Origin: Vibrio splendidus
GTDB taxonomy: Bacteria > Pseudomonadota > Gammaproteobacteria > Enterobacterales > Vibrionaceae
Direction: 5' to 3'
DNA length: 64,000 bases
Assembly: GCF_001557875.1 (NCBI RefSeq)
Contig: NZ_LNRF01000001.1
Span: 310,001 to 374,000 of the forward strand
Of this stretch, positions 1 to 7,263 are shown piece after piece. The notes beneath the pieces are model-generated. The model saw nothing but the letters and a program-made list of their open reading frames with translations, was not told the DNA's origin and searched no databases. Each line of letters starts with the position of its first letter. Positions within the stretch are counted from its first letter, which is position 1. The translations under genes and the position numbers were made by a program.

Positions 1-527
1 TGGCTCTATTTTTTTGACCATTCCCTAATGCTTTCGACCTCGTGCTGGTCTATCTTCAATGACTCCAAACTCTTTTGATGGGCACTTGGCTCCATCATCT
101 CAAACAGCCTGTATCAGTTGTACATGTATTTTTCATTGCCCCCGCAATTCTCCATGACGTGACCCTAGCGTTCTTTATCAATATTGGTGTTTATTGCTTC
201 GTGCTCGATCAATCTGTTTTTTGTGATCATTAAAAGCCGAGTTTTCTTTATCCGGGTGCGACTTTTGTCTTATTTCAAATTCGGGTGAATACGGGTGAAG
301 TACTGCCGTTATCGGGTTTTACAATGTAAATCGAAACCGAATGATTAAAGGGGGGATATATAGAAGAAGAAGGATCTTGATGACGCTTGATATCAAAAAA
401 CAAAGGGAAAATTGGCTGTTTTTTGAACTTAGCGCTCACTTTTGTCATTAGCTCGGTGAATTGTTGAACTGAATTGGACATGATGTGTCAATTGTCAGTA
501 ACCACTAAAGACCTATAGGACAAAGGT
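1..527. other. Stretch without a supported gene
   Basis: I see no convincing coding region here. A minus-strand open frame at 275-481 (68 codons) and a plus-strand frame at 78-233 (51 codons, hydrophobic) are open, but neither has a clear ribosome binding site or a recognisable domain. The sequence could be a decayed gene or a long intergenic region ahead of the zinc-ribbon gene at 528. Confidence 0.4.
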
Positions 528-752
528 ATGCCTGATCTCTATTGCAAAGGATGTAAAAAAACAACACTACATAAGTCTATAATGAAACGTTGTGAATCAG
601 AGCCCGAGACAGCCTCTGGACGTATGATGCAATGGACGTCAAAGCTATTTAGTGGAAACCTGTATTACGATATGGAAACTCAGCACTTTTGTCGAACGTG
701 TAACTGCCGTTGCGAAACAGGAAGTACTGTCCCCCAAGTTGGTTTAGCATAG
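528..752 (+). CDS. Small zinc-ribbon protein
   Basis: A 74-residue protein with two cysteine clusters: C-x2-C near residues 6-9 (CKGC) and a C-x2-C-x-C-x-C cluster near residues 55-61 (CRTCNCRC). This pattern suggests one structural zinc site. An AGGACAAAGGT stretch provides a ribosome binding site just before the ATG. A hairpin terminator follows at about 783-809. I do not recognise the family by name and propose no function beyond metal binding. The gene stands alone, with converging or unrelated neighbours. It is supported mainly by the paired cysteines, the binding site and the terminator. Confidence 0.6.
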   Translation: MPDLYCKGCKKTTLHKSIMKRCESEPETASGRMMQWTSKLFSGNLYYDMETQHFCRTCNCRCETGSTVPQVGLA

Positions 753-782
753 CTTATAGTAAGCGCTCACTAACTTAGAGAG

Positions 783-809
783 AAAACCTCCGTTTTAGGA
801 GGTTTTTGT
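783..809 (+). terminator. Rho-independent terminator
   Basis: AAAACCTCC and GGAGGTTTT form a stem around a short CGTTTTA loop, followed by T residues. It lies downstream of the zinc-ribbon gene and just before the end of the convergent small gene, so it may serve both. Confidence 0.75.
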
Positions 810-813
810 GTTT

Positions 814-984
814 CTATGCGGCTTTGAGCGCTGGCTCAACGTCAATGGCGTCGCCATCAATCCTCACTTCCCATCCATAGTTTGAGTATTCACTTGCAAG
901 TGCTTGAGCAACATCTTTTGATACCGTTACGTGTGTCCATGAACCAATACCGTAAGGCTTGTATGCGAGTTCTTGTGTTTTCAT
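814..984 (-). CDS. Small 56-residue protein, unknown function
   Basis: Reading the minus strand gives a 56-codon frame from ATG at 984 to TAG at 814, beginning MKTQELAYKP and ending DVEPALKAA. The start is preceded by GAGAAAGGATAAC, a strong ribosome binding site. The protein is soluble and mildly acidic, has no cysteines and has no domain I recognise. It ends against the hairpin at 783-809. The strong ribosome binding site and unbiased composition make it a likely real small gene. Its function is unknown. Confidence 0.55.
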   Translation of the reverse strand: MKTQELAYKPYGIGSWTHVTVSKDVAQALASEYSNYGWEVRIDGDAIDVEPALKAA

Positions 985-1264
985 AATTAGAGTTATCCTT
1001 TCTCTTTGATAATTCTATTATTCACTTTGACCTATGTCCTTTCTTTCGTTTCTGGCTCAACTTGTTTGTTAATCGGGTCATTTCTCTAATAATTTGTTAA
1101 TAATTAGAGCTTGATTTATAAGGGTTGCTATCGTTGTTTGTTGATTTATATTTAGCGTGAATACGAATGGTACGTTTAGTTTTCTAAATGTGTGAGCGAG
1201 GTTTTCTTCGATTGCTCTTGGTATGGAATATACTGAGCGGAACTTAGAATGTTTAAGGAATGTT

Positions 1265-1753
1265 ATGTCTCAGCATCAACTCGATCGTATCGATAAAGAG
1301 ATACTAAGAATTCTGCATATGAAAGGGCGTTTGCCTGTCGTTGAGTTGGCAAAGCAGGTCAACTTAACGACTTCACCTTGCTCTGATAGATTGAAGCGAT
1401 TGGAGAAAGAGGGCTACATAACAGGCTATCATGCCGAGCTCTGTTCTGAAAAGCTGGGGCTCGATGTCCAAGTCTTTATCCATATTCGTCTCGATCAGAC
1501 TAGCTTTTCGATTTTCGACAAATTTGCCCAAGCGGTTGAACTGATGCCTGAGGTGGAAGAGTGCTACTCACTGTCGGGTGACTTTGACACTATGATTAAG
1601 GTTCGAGTGAAAGACATGAAGGCGTATCAAGCGTTTATGGCCACTAAGCTGGGTACTTTACCTGGTGTGATTCAAACACGCAGTGAAGTCGTGATTGAAG
1701 AGCATAAAAAGGGTTTCGGTGTGAATCCTGAGTTGTTGGCAACTCTAAAATAG
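1265..1753 (+). CDS. Lrp/AsnC family transcriptional regulator
   Basis: A 162-residue protein of normal Lrp/AsnC length. Residues about 5-60 form the winged helix-turn-helix (LDRIDKEILRILHMKGRLP, then VELAKQVNLTTSPCSDRLKRLE). The rest is the RAM ligand-binding and oligomerisation domain. I chose the ATG at 1265 because AAGGA lies five bases upstream and the family starts close to the first helix; a frame extension to 1223 adds an unlikely leader. It probably senses an amino acid and controls transport or catabolism genes, but no target is adjacent. A clear hairpin terminator follows. Confidence 0.9.
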   Translation: MSQHQLDRIDKEILRILHMKGRLPVVELAKQVNLTTSPCSDRLKRLEKEGYITGYHAELCSEKLGLDVQVFIHIRLDQTSFSIFDKFAQAVELMPEVEECYSLSGDFDTMIKVRVKDMKAYQAFMATKLGTLPGVIQTRSEVVIEEHKKGFGVNPELLATLK

Positions 1754-1791
1754 TGGTCTGCTTTCGCCTTACCAAAGTTATTTAGATATAA

Positions 1792-1822
1792 AAAATGGAA
1801 GCCACAATAAGCTTCCATTTTT
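1792..1822 (+). terminator. Rho-independent terminator
   Basis: AAAATGGAAGC and GCTTCCATTTT pair around CACAATA, followed by T residues. It ends the Lrp-like gene and could also act on the convergent DUF445 gene. Confidence 0.85.
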
Positions 1823-1864
1823 GTTGAATGTTAGTGAAAGAGCAACCCGATAGACTTGTCCGGT

Positions 1865-2569
1865 TTACAACGTAATTGCCGCCGAAATTAAGCCAATCAC
1901 ACCACCGAATACCCCACCCCAAACGACCAGCCAGCCAAGGTGTTTCTTGATCATTGTTTGAACCATCTCTTTAACGAGTTTAGGTGTCAGCTCATTCAAG
2001 CGCTGATCAATGATAGCCTCAATGTTCTCTTTGATTTCATCCATCATCGCAGGTGATTCTAGCTCATCTTTGATGGCATTTTTTACGGAGTCACTCTTGC
2101 TAATTTCAATCACAGACTCTTGCATTCTCTCAACAAACGGCGCTTTCATCGGCTCTAGTGCTTCAGTGCCACCAAACATTGCCAACATACCGCCAAACTG
2201 AGAGTTCTCGATAACATGCACAAGTGAGTCGAATGCAGGGTTAAAGTCGATCTTCTGAATCACTGGCTCTAGATTGAGCGACTTTCCTGTCATCTCGCTG
2301 CTTAGGAAGCGGTCGATGTTACTTTCAGTAAAGAACTGTTCCATCATCAGTTGCTTGATGGCTGCTTTGAATTCTTCAAAGCGTGCTGGAATAACACCAG
2401 AACCGTATAGGCCGGGTACTTTCTCGAACAACATGTGAATCGCAAGCCAGTTGGTGATGGCACCAGAAAATGCGAATAGGCCTGCGTAAAGCAAGTATTG
2501 GTTTGCTGTTACATAGCCGCCAGCAAGCAGTGCTAACGCGATGACGTTAGTTAGGGCACTTTTGTTCAT
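1865..2569 (-). CDS. DUF445 family membrane protein
   Basis: A 234-residue protein with hydrophobic segments at both ends (about residues 5-45 and 208-234) and a soluble, helical middle rich in charged residues. This is the layout of the DUF445 family, to which the motif TNWLAIHMLFEKVPG also points. The family is a poorly characterised set of inner-membrane proteins and its role is unknown. The start at 2569 is supported by AGAGATC upstream. Before prophage insertion this gene lay directly downstream of the ABC transporter gene on the same strand, separated by the terminator at 2689-2718. Confidence 0.85.
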   Translation of the reverse strand: MNKSALTNVIALALLAGGYVTANQYLLYAGLFAFSGAITNWLAIHMLFEKVPGLYGSGVIPARFEEFKAAIKQLMMEQFFTESNIDRFLSSEMTGKSLNLEPVIQKIDFNPAFDSLVHVIENSQFGGMLAMFGGTEALEPMKAPFVERMQESVIEISKSDSVKNAIKDELESPAMMDEIKENIEAIIDQRLNELTPKLVKEMVQTMIKKHLGWLVVWGGVFGGVIGLISAAITL

Positions 2570-2688
2570 GGTTGATCTCTAGAAAGAATATTGCGCGCAT
2601 TTTAAGAAAAAAACGCCAAGAAAAAAACAAAAGGATCGATGAAGTTTATCTGACGGGTAGGAGAGGGTGTTGAATAGCAGGCATAAAA

Positions 2689-2721
2689 AAGGCTAGCCTC
2701 CCCCCGAAGTCTAGCCTTATT
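2689..2721 (-). terminator. Bidirectional hairpin terminator
   Basis: AAGGCTAG and CTAGCCTT pair around a C-rich loop, with A-runs on the left giving a T-tract on the minus strand. In the uninterrupted chromosome it would end the ABC transporter transcript, whose native 3' end lies just upstream on the minus strand. Confidence 0.75.
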
Positions 2722-2855
2722 CCAGAACGCGCAAGCGAGGCGTCTTTGGTATTAATGCCATTATATAATTACGACATAACATTCTGCTATGTGTAATTTG
2801 TCGTCAATTAACAAATTGTTGTGAATCTCGCCGCACTTTTAAAATAGCACAAAAA

Positions 2856-2906
2856 TTAAGCGTTCGTAGCTTGCTCAAGATCATCGGCAATGAAGCCACC
2901 GGTTTT
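2856..2906 (-). pseudogene. Displaced native 3' end of the ABC transporter gene
   Basis: Read on the minus strand, this gives KTGGFIADDLEQATNA followed by a stop. The intact transporter at 36429-38261 ends QTGGFIGVEE. The shared TGGFI codons are where the two copies recombine, so this is the original C-terminal coding tail of the transporter, cut off by prophage integration. It has no start and is not expressed as a protein by itself. Confidence 0.85.
2888..2905 (-). other. attL core of the prophage
   Basis: CAATGAAGCCACCGGTTT at 2888-2905 matches CAATAAATCCACCGGTTT at 36443-36460 in 16 of 18 positions, with an identical run of CCACCGGTTT. The two differing bases are third-codon positions of the shared TGGFI codons. 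This marks the left junction. Strand exchange probably occurs in or next to the identical run. Confidence 0.8.
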
Positions 2907-3018
2907 ATCTATCTCATCCGCTACTTATCATAAATTATTGATTTTATTAGATAGGAGAATTATGCAAAAAACGTAAAAATTGAGAATAAACGACGAAATC
3001 CGACCATAAACGAGCTTT

Positions 3019-3039
3019 GCCGCCATTTTGTCGCCATTT
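3019..3039 (+). repeat. Left copy of an att-flanking repeat, possible integrase arm site
   Basis: TGCCGCCATTTTGTCGCCATT here resembles TGCCGCCACTTTATCGCCACT at about 36369-36389 (18 of 21 positions), in the same orientation. Each contains two CGCCA units. They lie about 110 and 55-75 bases inside the two att cores, where arm-type integrase sites are expected. Confidence 0.4.
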
Positions 3040-4066
3040 AGTTTTCTAACGGATTAAGCTCGACGGCCTGTATTAAGTGCTCTGGCGCGAAGTGAGCATA
3101 AGCCATAGTTTGGTCTATCTTCTTGTGACCTAAAATACGCTGTAATACCAGAATGTCGCCACCATTCATCATAAAGTGGCTAGCAAAGGTATGTCGAAAA
3201 ACGTGAGTGGCTTGCCCTTCCGGTACATGATTTGGTAATGATCGTCTTACACATTTCCAAGCGGAGTGGTAAGTAACATCGAATATGGCGTGCCCACTTG
3301 CTGAACTCCCTAGTATCTCTTCATATAAAGCAGGAGAAATAGGAACTGATCGATTCTTCTTACCTTTCGTTTCAGTGTAGGTCAGTTTGTATCTTGTTAA
3401 TTGAGAACGTTTGAGGGAAAGAGCTTCCCCTATACGGCACCCAGTAGCCAAACAGATTTTAGCTGCAGTGTAAATTTGCTTTGCTGAAAGGCTGCTATCA
3501 GCGGCTATAGCACTAAGAACGGCAGGTATTTGTTCTTTTGTTAAGTAGCTAAGTTCTTTCTCGGTACTTTTGACAAGTTCAATATCCGCTAATGGGTTCG
3601 GCAGCTTCCATAAGTCATACTTTATTAGCCGACTGAACATAGCACGCAAGGTTTTTAGCTCGATGTTATGGGTAGCGGCTGAGATAGTAATATTTGGACG
3701 GCTAGGATGATGACTAACTCGATTAGCGCGATAGGCCAAATAGTCTTTTTTCGTGAATAGTCGCGTTAAGGGGTTATTTAGCATTGCGATCGTTTTGGCC
3801 ATAACATCATATGAGTTCTGACCCGTTTTTACCGTGTGGCCATGAACCTCCCACCAGGTATCGAGCAAATCTTTTAGCCTACGGTTATCTGCTTTTTCTC
3901 CTAACCATGGCTTGTCGTCGATCTCATTCATAGTGAAACGTTCAAAAGCCGCAGCCTCGCCCTTAGTCGCAAAGCGCCTTCGAATACGTTTACCATCGCG
4001 GCCGTTTGGGTAGCATTCGCATATCCATGGTTTGTTAGAGCCGTCTTTTAAATTGCGGATAGACAT
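3038..4066 (-). CDS. int: Phage tyrosine integrase
   Basis: A 342-residue tyrosine recombinase of the P2-like size class. It catalyses site-specific integration into, and excision from, the transporter gene. The N-terminal part (residues about 1-65) is the arm-binding, AP2-like region. The catalytic domain shows the first arginine in ATGCRIGEAL, the H-x-x-R box in HVFRHTFASH, the later histidine in LGHKKID, and the tyrosine nucleophile in QTMAYAHF. I start at the ATG at 4066, which begins MSIRNLKDGS as in relatives; a longer frame to 4126 would read through the promoter and the LexA box. The gene lies next to attL, as expected, and points towards it. Confidence 0.95.
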   Translation of the reverse strand: MSIRNLKDGSNKPWICECYPNGRDGKRIRRRFATKGEAAAFERFTMNEIDDKPWLGEKADNRRLKDLLDTWWEVHGHTVKTGQNSYDVMAKTIAMLNNPLTRLFTKKDYLAYRANRVSHHPSRPNITISAATHNIELKTLRAMFSRLIKYDLWKLPNPLADIELVKSTEKELSYLTKEQIPAVLSAIAADSSLSAKQIYTAAKICLATGCRIGEALSLKRSQLTRYKLTYTETKGKKNRSVPISPALYEEILGSSASGHAIFDVTYHSAWKCVRRSLPNHVPEGQATHVFRHTFASHFMMNGGDILVLQRILGHKKIDQTMAYAHFAPEHLIQAVELNPLEN

Positions 4067-4083
4067 AATAAAGCTTAAAATAA

Positions 4084-4099
4084 CTGTATGTCCATACAG
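4084..4099. promoter_or_regulatory. LexA (SOS) box upstream of int
   Basis: CTGTATGTCCATACAG fits the gamma-proteobacterial LexA pattern CTGT-N8-ACAG, and the flanks extend the palindrome (ACTGTATG/CATACAGT). It ends 18 bases before the integrase ATG, between a TTACAC -35-like hexamer and an AT-rich -10 region on the minus strand. This implies that DNA damage derepresses the integrase. Confidence 0.75.
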
Positions 4100-4200
4100 T
4101 GTAAGTCGGACTGAAACGTAGAACAATGTTTTAAATTGAGATTAAGGCACATGTTTACTTTTTAAGATTCTGGTTTTAGAAAAGGCTAATTAGGTTCGCT

Positions 4201-4581
4201 ATGTTTCAATCAATTCAGGTTAGCTCTGGCTATAGCATATTCAGAATGAACGGTGATGGGCCGCTAGGGATGAACCCAAAAAATGATGGGTCGGTGGATG
4301 CGCTTCTTAAGCGAGGAAGTCGATTTACCGCGCCGTTCGGTGGCTTTATTGAGGCTAAAAATATTATCGGTTTGAAGAAGGTGAAGCTCGTCGATATTAA
4401 GTATTTATGCACAGATGAAGAAGCTGACGTGATTGAATACGTGATACAAAAAGATCACTATGTAGTAGGAACATGCAGAGAGAACAAGCTCTATATCTTG
4501 TTGTTTGAAGGAAAACCAAAACACCATCAGATGAAAGGCTTAGACCTAGATGGCAAGAACAATGTATTTGGTTTATTTTGA
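4201..4581 (+). CDS. Hypothetical 126-residue cargo protein
   Basis: A protein I do not recognise. It is soluble and beta-rich by appearance, with a glycine-rich N-terminal third (residues about 15-50) and a charged C-terminal half containing GKPKHHQMKGLDLDGKN. There is no signal peptide or membrane segment. It begins at an ATG 135 bases from the divergent integrase start, so it may share the LexA-containing control region. It is the first gene of the cargo region and is followed at a distance of about 120 bases by a membrane protein on the same strand. Being prophage cargo, it may be a defence, anti-defence or fitness gene, but nothing in the sequence decides this. Confidence 0.55.
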   Translation: MFQSIQVSSGYSIFRMNGDGPLGMNPKNDGSVDALLKRGSRFTAPFGGFIEAKNIIGLKKVKLVDIKYLCTDEEADVIEYVIQKDHYVVGTCRENKLYILLFEGKPKHHQMKGLDLDGKNNVFGLF

Positions 4582-4700
4582 CGAAACACCAGGCTAGCTG
4601 AACGTATAATTCACCTTCCATCATCAAATATCAATATTGGAGCTACAGTATTAATAACGTCATATCAGTACCCATATTTGCCTTTGCTCTTTATCTAGGG

Positions 4701-5141
4701 TTGTACTTGCCTGACTTAGATTTGAAATTGATGAGCGTTTTACATCACCGCTCTATCGTGACCCATAGTCTATTACTCCCATTGCTACTGCTGTTTGTTA
4801 AATCAAACGTCACTAAGCCTTTTGTTGCCGGGTTGTGTGCAGGGATAAGTATTCATTTAGCGGCTGACTTATTGTCGCCAATGAAAGGGTTTGCGCTTGT
4901 TTACTTACCTGCTCCCATCAAATCATCTATTGGTGCATGGCAATCTTTTGTTTGGTTAGGGTTAAACGCATTGGCAGGGTTATATCTAGCAGGACGTTTT
5001 ACTACTTTTCACCGATTCGTGGTTCCAGGTGTATTTGCCATCGCTTCGCTGTGGTACGCCTTCTACAATGAGCAAAATATTTTTGTACTCATACCTACAG
5101 CGATAATTATGTTGTGTTGCTTTCGATGGTCTAAAAGTTAA
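4701..5141 (+). CDS. YdjM-like membrane-bound metal-dependent hydrolase
   Basis: About 146 residues with four or five hydrophobic segments. The motifs LPDLD near the start and HHRSIVTHS around residues 15-23, followed later by HLAADLLSP, are those of the YdjM/DUF457 family of inner-membrane, metal-dependent hydrolases, whose substrate is largely unknown. The start is uncertain. The first usable codon is TTG at 4701, but the same frame stays open upstream to about 4600 and encodes a plausible extra membrane segment (SVPIFAFALYLG) without an ATG. The true N-terminus may therefore use a rare start, or the gene may have lost its start. Confidence 0.6.
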   Translation: MYLPDLDLKLMSVLHHRSIVTHSLLLPLLLLFVKSNVTKPFVAGLCAGISIHLAADLLSPMKGFALVYLPAPIKSSIGAWQSFVWLGLNALAGLYLAGRFTTFHRFVVPGVFAIASLWYAFYNEQNIFVLIPTAIIMLCCFRWSKS

Positions 5142-5293
5142 AAAACAAAGCCCAAGTAGTTAAAGTTAACAGTTGATGTTCATTTTAACTTATTGATGCT
5201 AAAGGCTATTGAGAGGGTTTTATATATACAGTTAGTATGTGTTAGGTTAATCTCCAATTAATCTTTGACGCGTAAAAATGGTTGAGTGGAAGT

Positions 5294-6151
5294 ATGGCTG
5301 ACATATCGTTTGGGAAAATTACTGGCTATGAGGAAGGGCATTTATTTGATGGCCGTAGAACAATGATGGAAGACAGTTTCCATCGTAAATGGGCGGCTGG
5401 AATAGACTCAACCAGAGGGCTAGGTGCTTCTGCTATAGTGCTATCAAGTGGGTATGTCGACGATGTTGATTACGGTGATGAAATTATTTATACCGGCGCT
5501 GGTGGAAATAAAGACGGTAAACAAATTGCAGACCAAACCTGGGATAACTTAGGTAATGAGGGCCTTGTGACTAGTATGAACATGGGAATCCCAGTTCGTG
5601 TTATCAGAGGACATCAGCATAAGTCTGACTACTCACCTAAAAAAGGGTACCGATACGGTGGCTTATACAGTGTGACGGAGGCCTGGAGCGAACAGGGCAA
5701 GCATGGTTTTGCTATTTGTCGTTTTCGTTTGGAATACTGTGGAGACTATACCGAACCTTTGCCAACCGGAGTTGACCCATCAAATGGCAGAAAGCGCACA
5801 TACACAACCAGTACGGTTATAAGGCTAGTTAGGGATAGTGCATTAGCGTTGGAAATTAAAAAACTCTATAACTTCGAATGCCAAGTTTGTGGGTTTGCTT
5901 TACCTGTAAAAGGTGGAGTTTACGCAGAAGGTGCACACATTAAGCCTGTAGGTAAGCCCCATGAAGGGCCAGACCAAAAGAATAATATTTTATGCTTGTG
6001 CCCTAACCATCATGCGATGTTTGATAAAGGAAGCTTAGCGATTTCGGATGATTTCGATTTGTTAGGTGAGGTAGAAGGGAAGCTTAATATTTGTCACGAA
6101 GTCGATAAAGAGTTTTTAGCGTATCACCGGAAAATTCATAATCTAGGCTAA
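5294..6151 (+). CDS. SRA (YDG)-HNH endonuclease, modification-dependent restriction
   Basis: A 285-residue protein in two parts. Residues about 5-150 form an SRA/YDG domain, the fold that flips out and reads 5-methyl- or 5-hydroxymethylcytosine (motifs GYEEGHLFDGRR, AIVLSSGY, then YTGAGG and YRYGGLYSV). Residues about 193-250 form an HNH nuclease with zinc cysteines C196-x2-C199 and CLCPNHH (C234, C236) and the catalytic EGAHI histidine at 215. The same order is known in modification-dependent enzymes such as TagI and ScoMcrA. The start at 5294 follows a GGAAG binding site. It probably cuts modified DNA of competing phages. It ends against a convergent defence-like pair. Confidence 0.88.
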   Translation: MADISFGKITGYEEGHLFDGRRTMMEDSFHRKWAAGIDSTRGLGASAIVLSSGYVDDVDYGDEIIYTGAGGNKDGKQIADQTWDNLGNEGLVTSMNMGIPVRVIRGHQHKSDYSPKKGYRYGGLYSVTEAWSEQGKHGFAICRFRLEYCGDYTEPLPTGVDPSNGRKRTYTTSTVIRLVRDSALALEIKKLYNFECQVCGFALPVKGGVYAEGAHIKPVGKPHEGPDQKNNILCLCPNHHAMFDKGSLAISDDFDLLGEVEGKLNICHEVDKEFLAYHRKIHNLG

Positions 6152-6205
6152 ATTGATTGGACCCTGGAAATGGATGTACCTTTACTCGATTACTTCAGTT
6201 AAAAA

Positions 6206-6219
6206 GCCCTAAAAAGGGC
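6206..6219. terminator. Bidirectional hairpin between convergent genes
   Basis: GCCCT-AAAA-AGGGC flanked by A-run and T-containing sequence lies between the SRA-HNH gene and the convergent nuclease-like gene and probably ends both transcripts. Confidence 0.5.
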
Positions 6220-6255
6220 CTTGTAATATATTAAAAACGAATTTATGGATGGTCA

Positions 6256-7263
6256 TTAGTCTGGTTGAGGGACATGCATATTGCAAACAATATGATAAAC
6301 CTGGATATCGCGGCCACTTCGACTATATATTCCTCTGCCGATTCTTAAGTCGGTGTAGTTGCTAATGTCTTTACCAGTGTCAACAAAGCTAATTTGAGGG
6401 ATGCTACCTCTGAAATTACTGTGTTCATTAATGTTCTCCATGTAAGAAACATAGTTGTCCCAAAAATTACCAAAATTAGCCGCTTCACAATAAGTAATGA
6501 GGTAATTAATCTCTAACCCAACGAAGTCATAATCGTTTAGTAATTTATCAAGATGATCTGCAATGTTGGTGTTTTTATCTCCACACGAGCTTTCTCTCAG
6601 TGCTTCGACGATTGCTAATGGTCTATTCGTTTTGGTAGCTTTTATCAATATATCTAGGGAACCAGGGTTCTTTCTGCTTTTTGTGATTCCTGCTCTAGCT
6701 TGCTCATCTACACCAAAGTTAAAGTTTTCTAGTGCTACTGACAATTCATCATTGTGAAAATCCTCAAGCTTAATTGAGGTTTTCTTTTTCATCATTGCAC
6801 ACAACTTATCAATCAGTTTCGATAGAATACAAGGAGGGGAAGTGTCATTATGACCTTTAATAAGCTCTAAAGTTTCACTTTTATCTTTGATTTCAATATT
6901 ATATTCATCAATTTTAAGAGCATGTTCTTCAAGAAGGCTATCATCTGCGGCTAATAACACCTTCTGTGCTCCTGTATAAGCATTAGCCAATATATTGATA
7001 TTTAGGTTGTCTGTCGGGGTATGTGTAATCGGTACTTTTTTTACTTTTATATGATAGTGATCAGCAAGTAATGAAAGCATCGTTGACATATAATCATTTG
7101 ATGTAGATAAAGCGGCTTTCTTATACGTATCGAATAAAATGTTATCTCTATCTACAAGTAGTTTATAGGGCGTGTTTGGGTTGGATATATACATTAATGC
7201 TGCAGAATAGCAAGTAGAATCCGCTTTCTCTATACAACTAGGGCAAATGGTCAACTTCATCAT
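6256..7263 (-). CDS. Nuclease-like partner of an ATPase, candidate defence effector
   Basis: A 335-residue protein without a family name I can give. The C-terminal part contains a PD-(D/E)xK-like signature: GSLDILI (D204) followed by LAIVEAL (E220), then HLDKLLNDYD and YCEAANFGNFW. The same succession occurs in C-terminal nuclease-like domains of ATPase-associated defence proteins as I remember them. The usual lysine after the glutamate is replaced (EAL), so it may have moved or activity may be lost. The N-terminal part has C7-x2-C10 and an acidic LLVDRDNILFD strand, suggestive of a PIN-like or Rossmann-type fold. Its ATG follows the stop of the ATPase gene directly (TAAATGATG), so the two are translationally coupled. 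Function is inferred. Confidence 0.6.
   Translation of the reverse strand: MMKLTICPSCIEKADSTCYSAALMYISNPNTPYKLLVDRDNILFDTYKKAALSTSNDYMSTMLSLLADHYHIKVKKVPITHTPTDNLNINILANAYTGAQKVLLAADDSLLEEHALKIDEYNIEIKDKSETLELIKGHNDTSPPCILSKLIDKLCAMMKKKTSIKLEDFHNDELSVALENFNFGVDEQARAGITKSRKNPGSLDILIKATKTNRPLAIVEALRESSCGDKNTNIADHLDKLLNDYDFVGLEINYLITYCEAANFGNFWDNYVSYMENINEHSNFRGSIPQISFVDTGKDISNYTDLRIGRGIYSRSGRDIQVYHIVCNMHVPQPD

Noticed and set aside
275..481. 68-codon minus-strand frame as a gene
   Set aside because: No ribosome binding site, no recognised domain, and the composition is that of random sequence in an AT-rich intergenic region. It may be real but is not supported here.
2689..2721. The hairpin as part of attL
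   Set aside because: It lies outside the core, in chromosomal sequence downstream of the stranded transporter tail, and is better explained as the native terminator.
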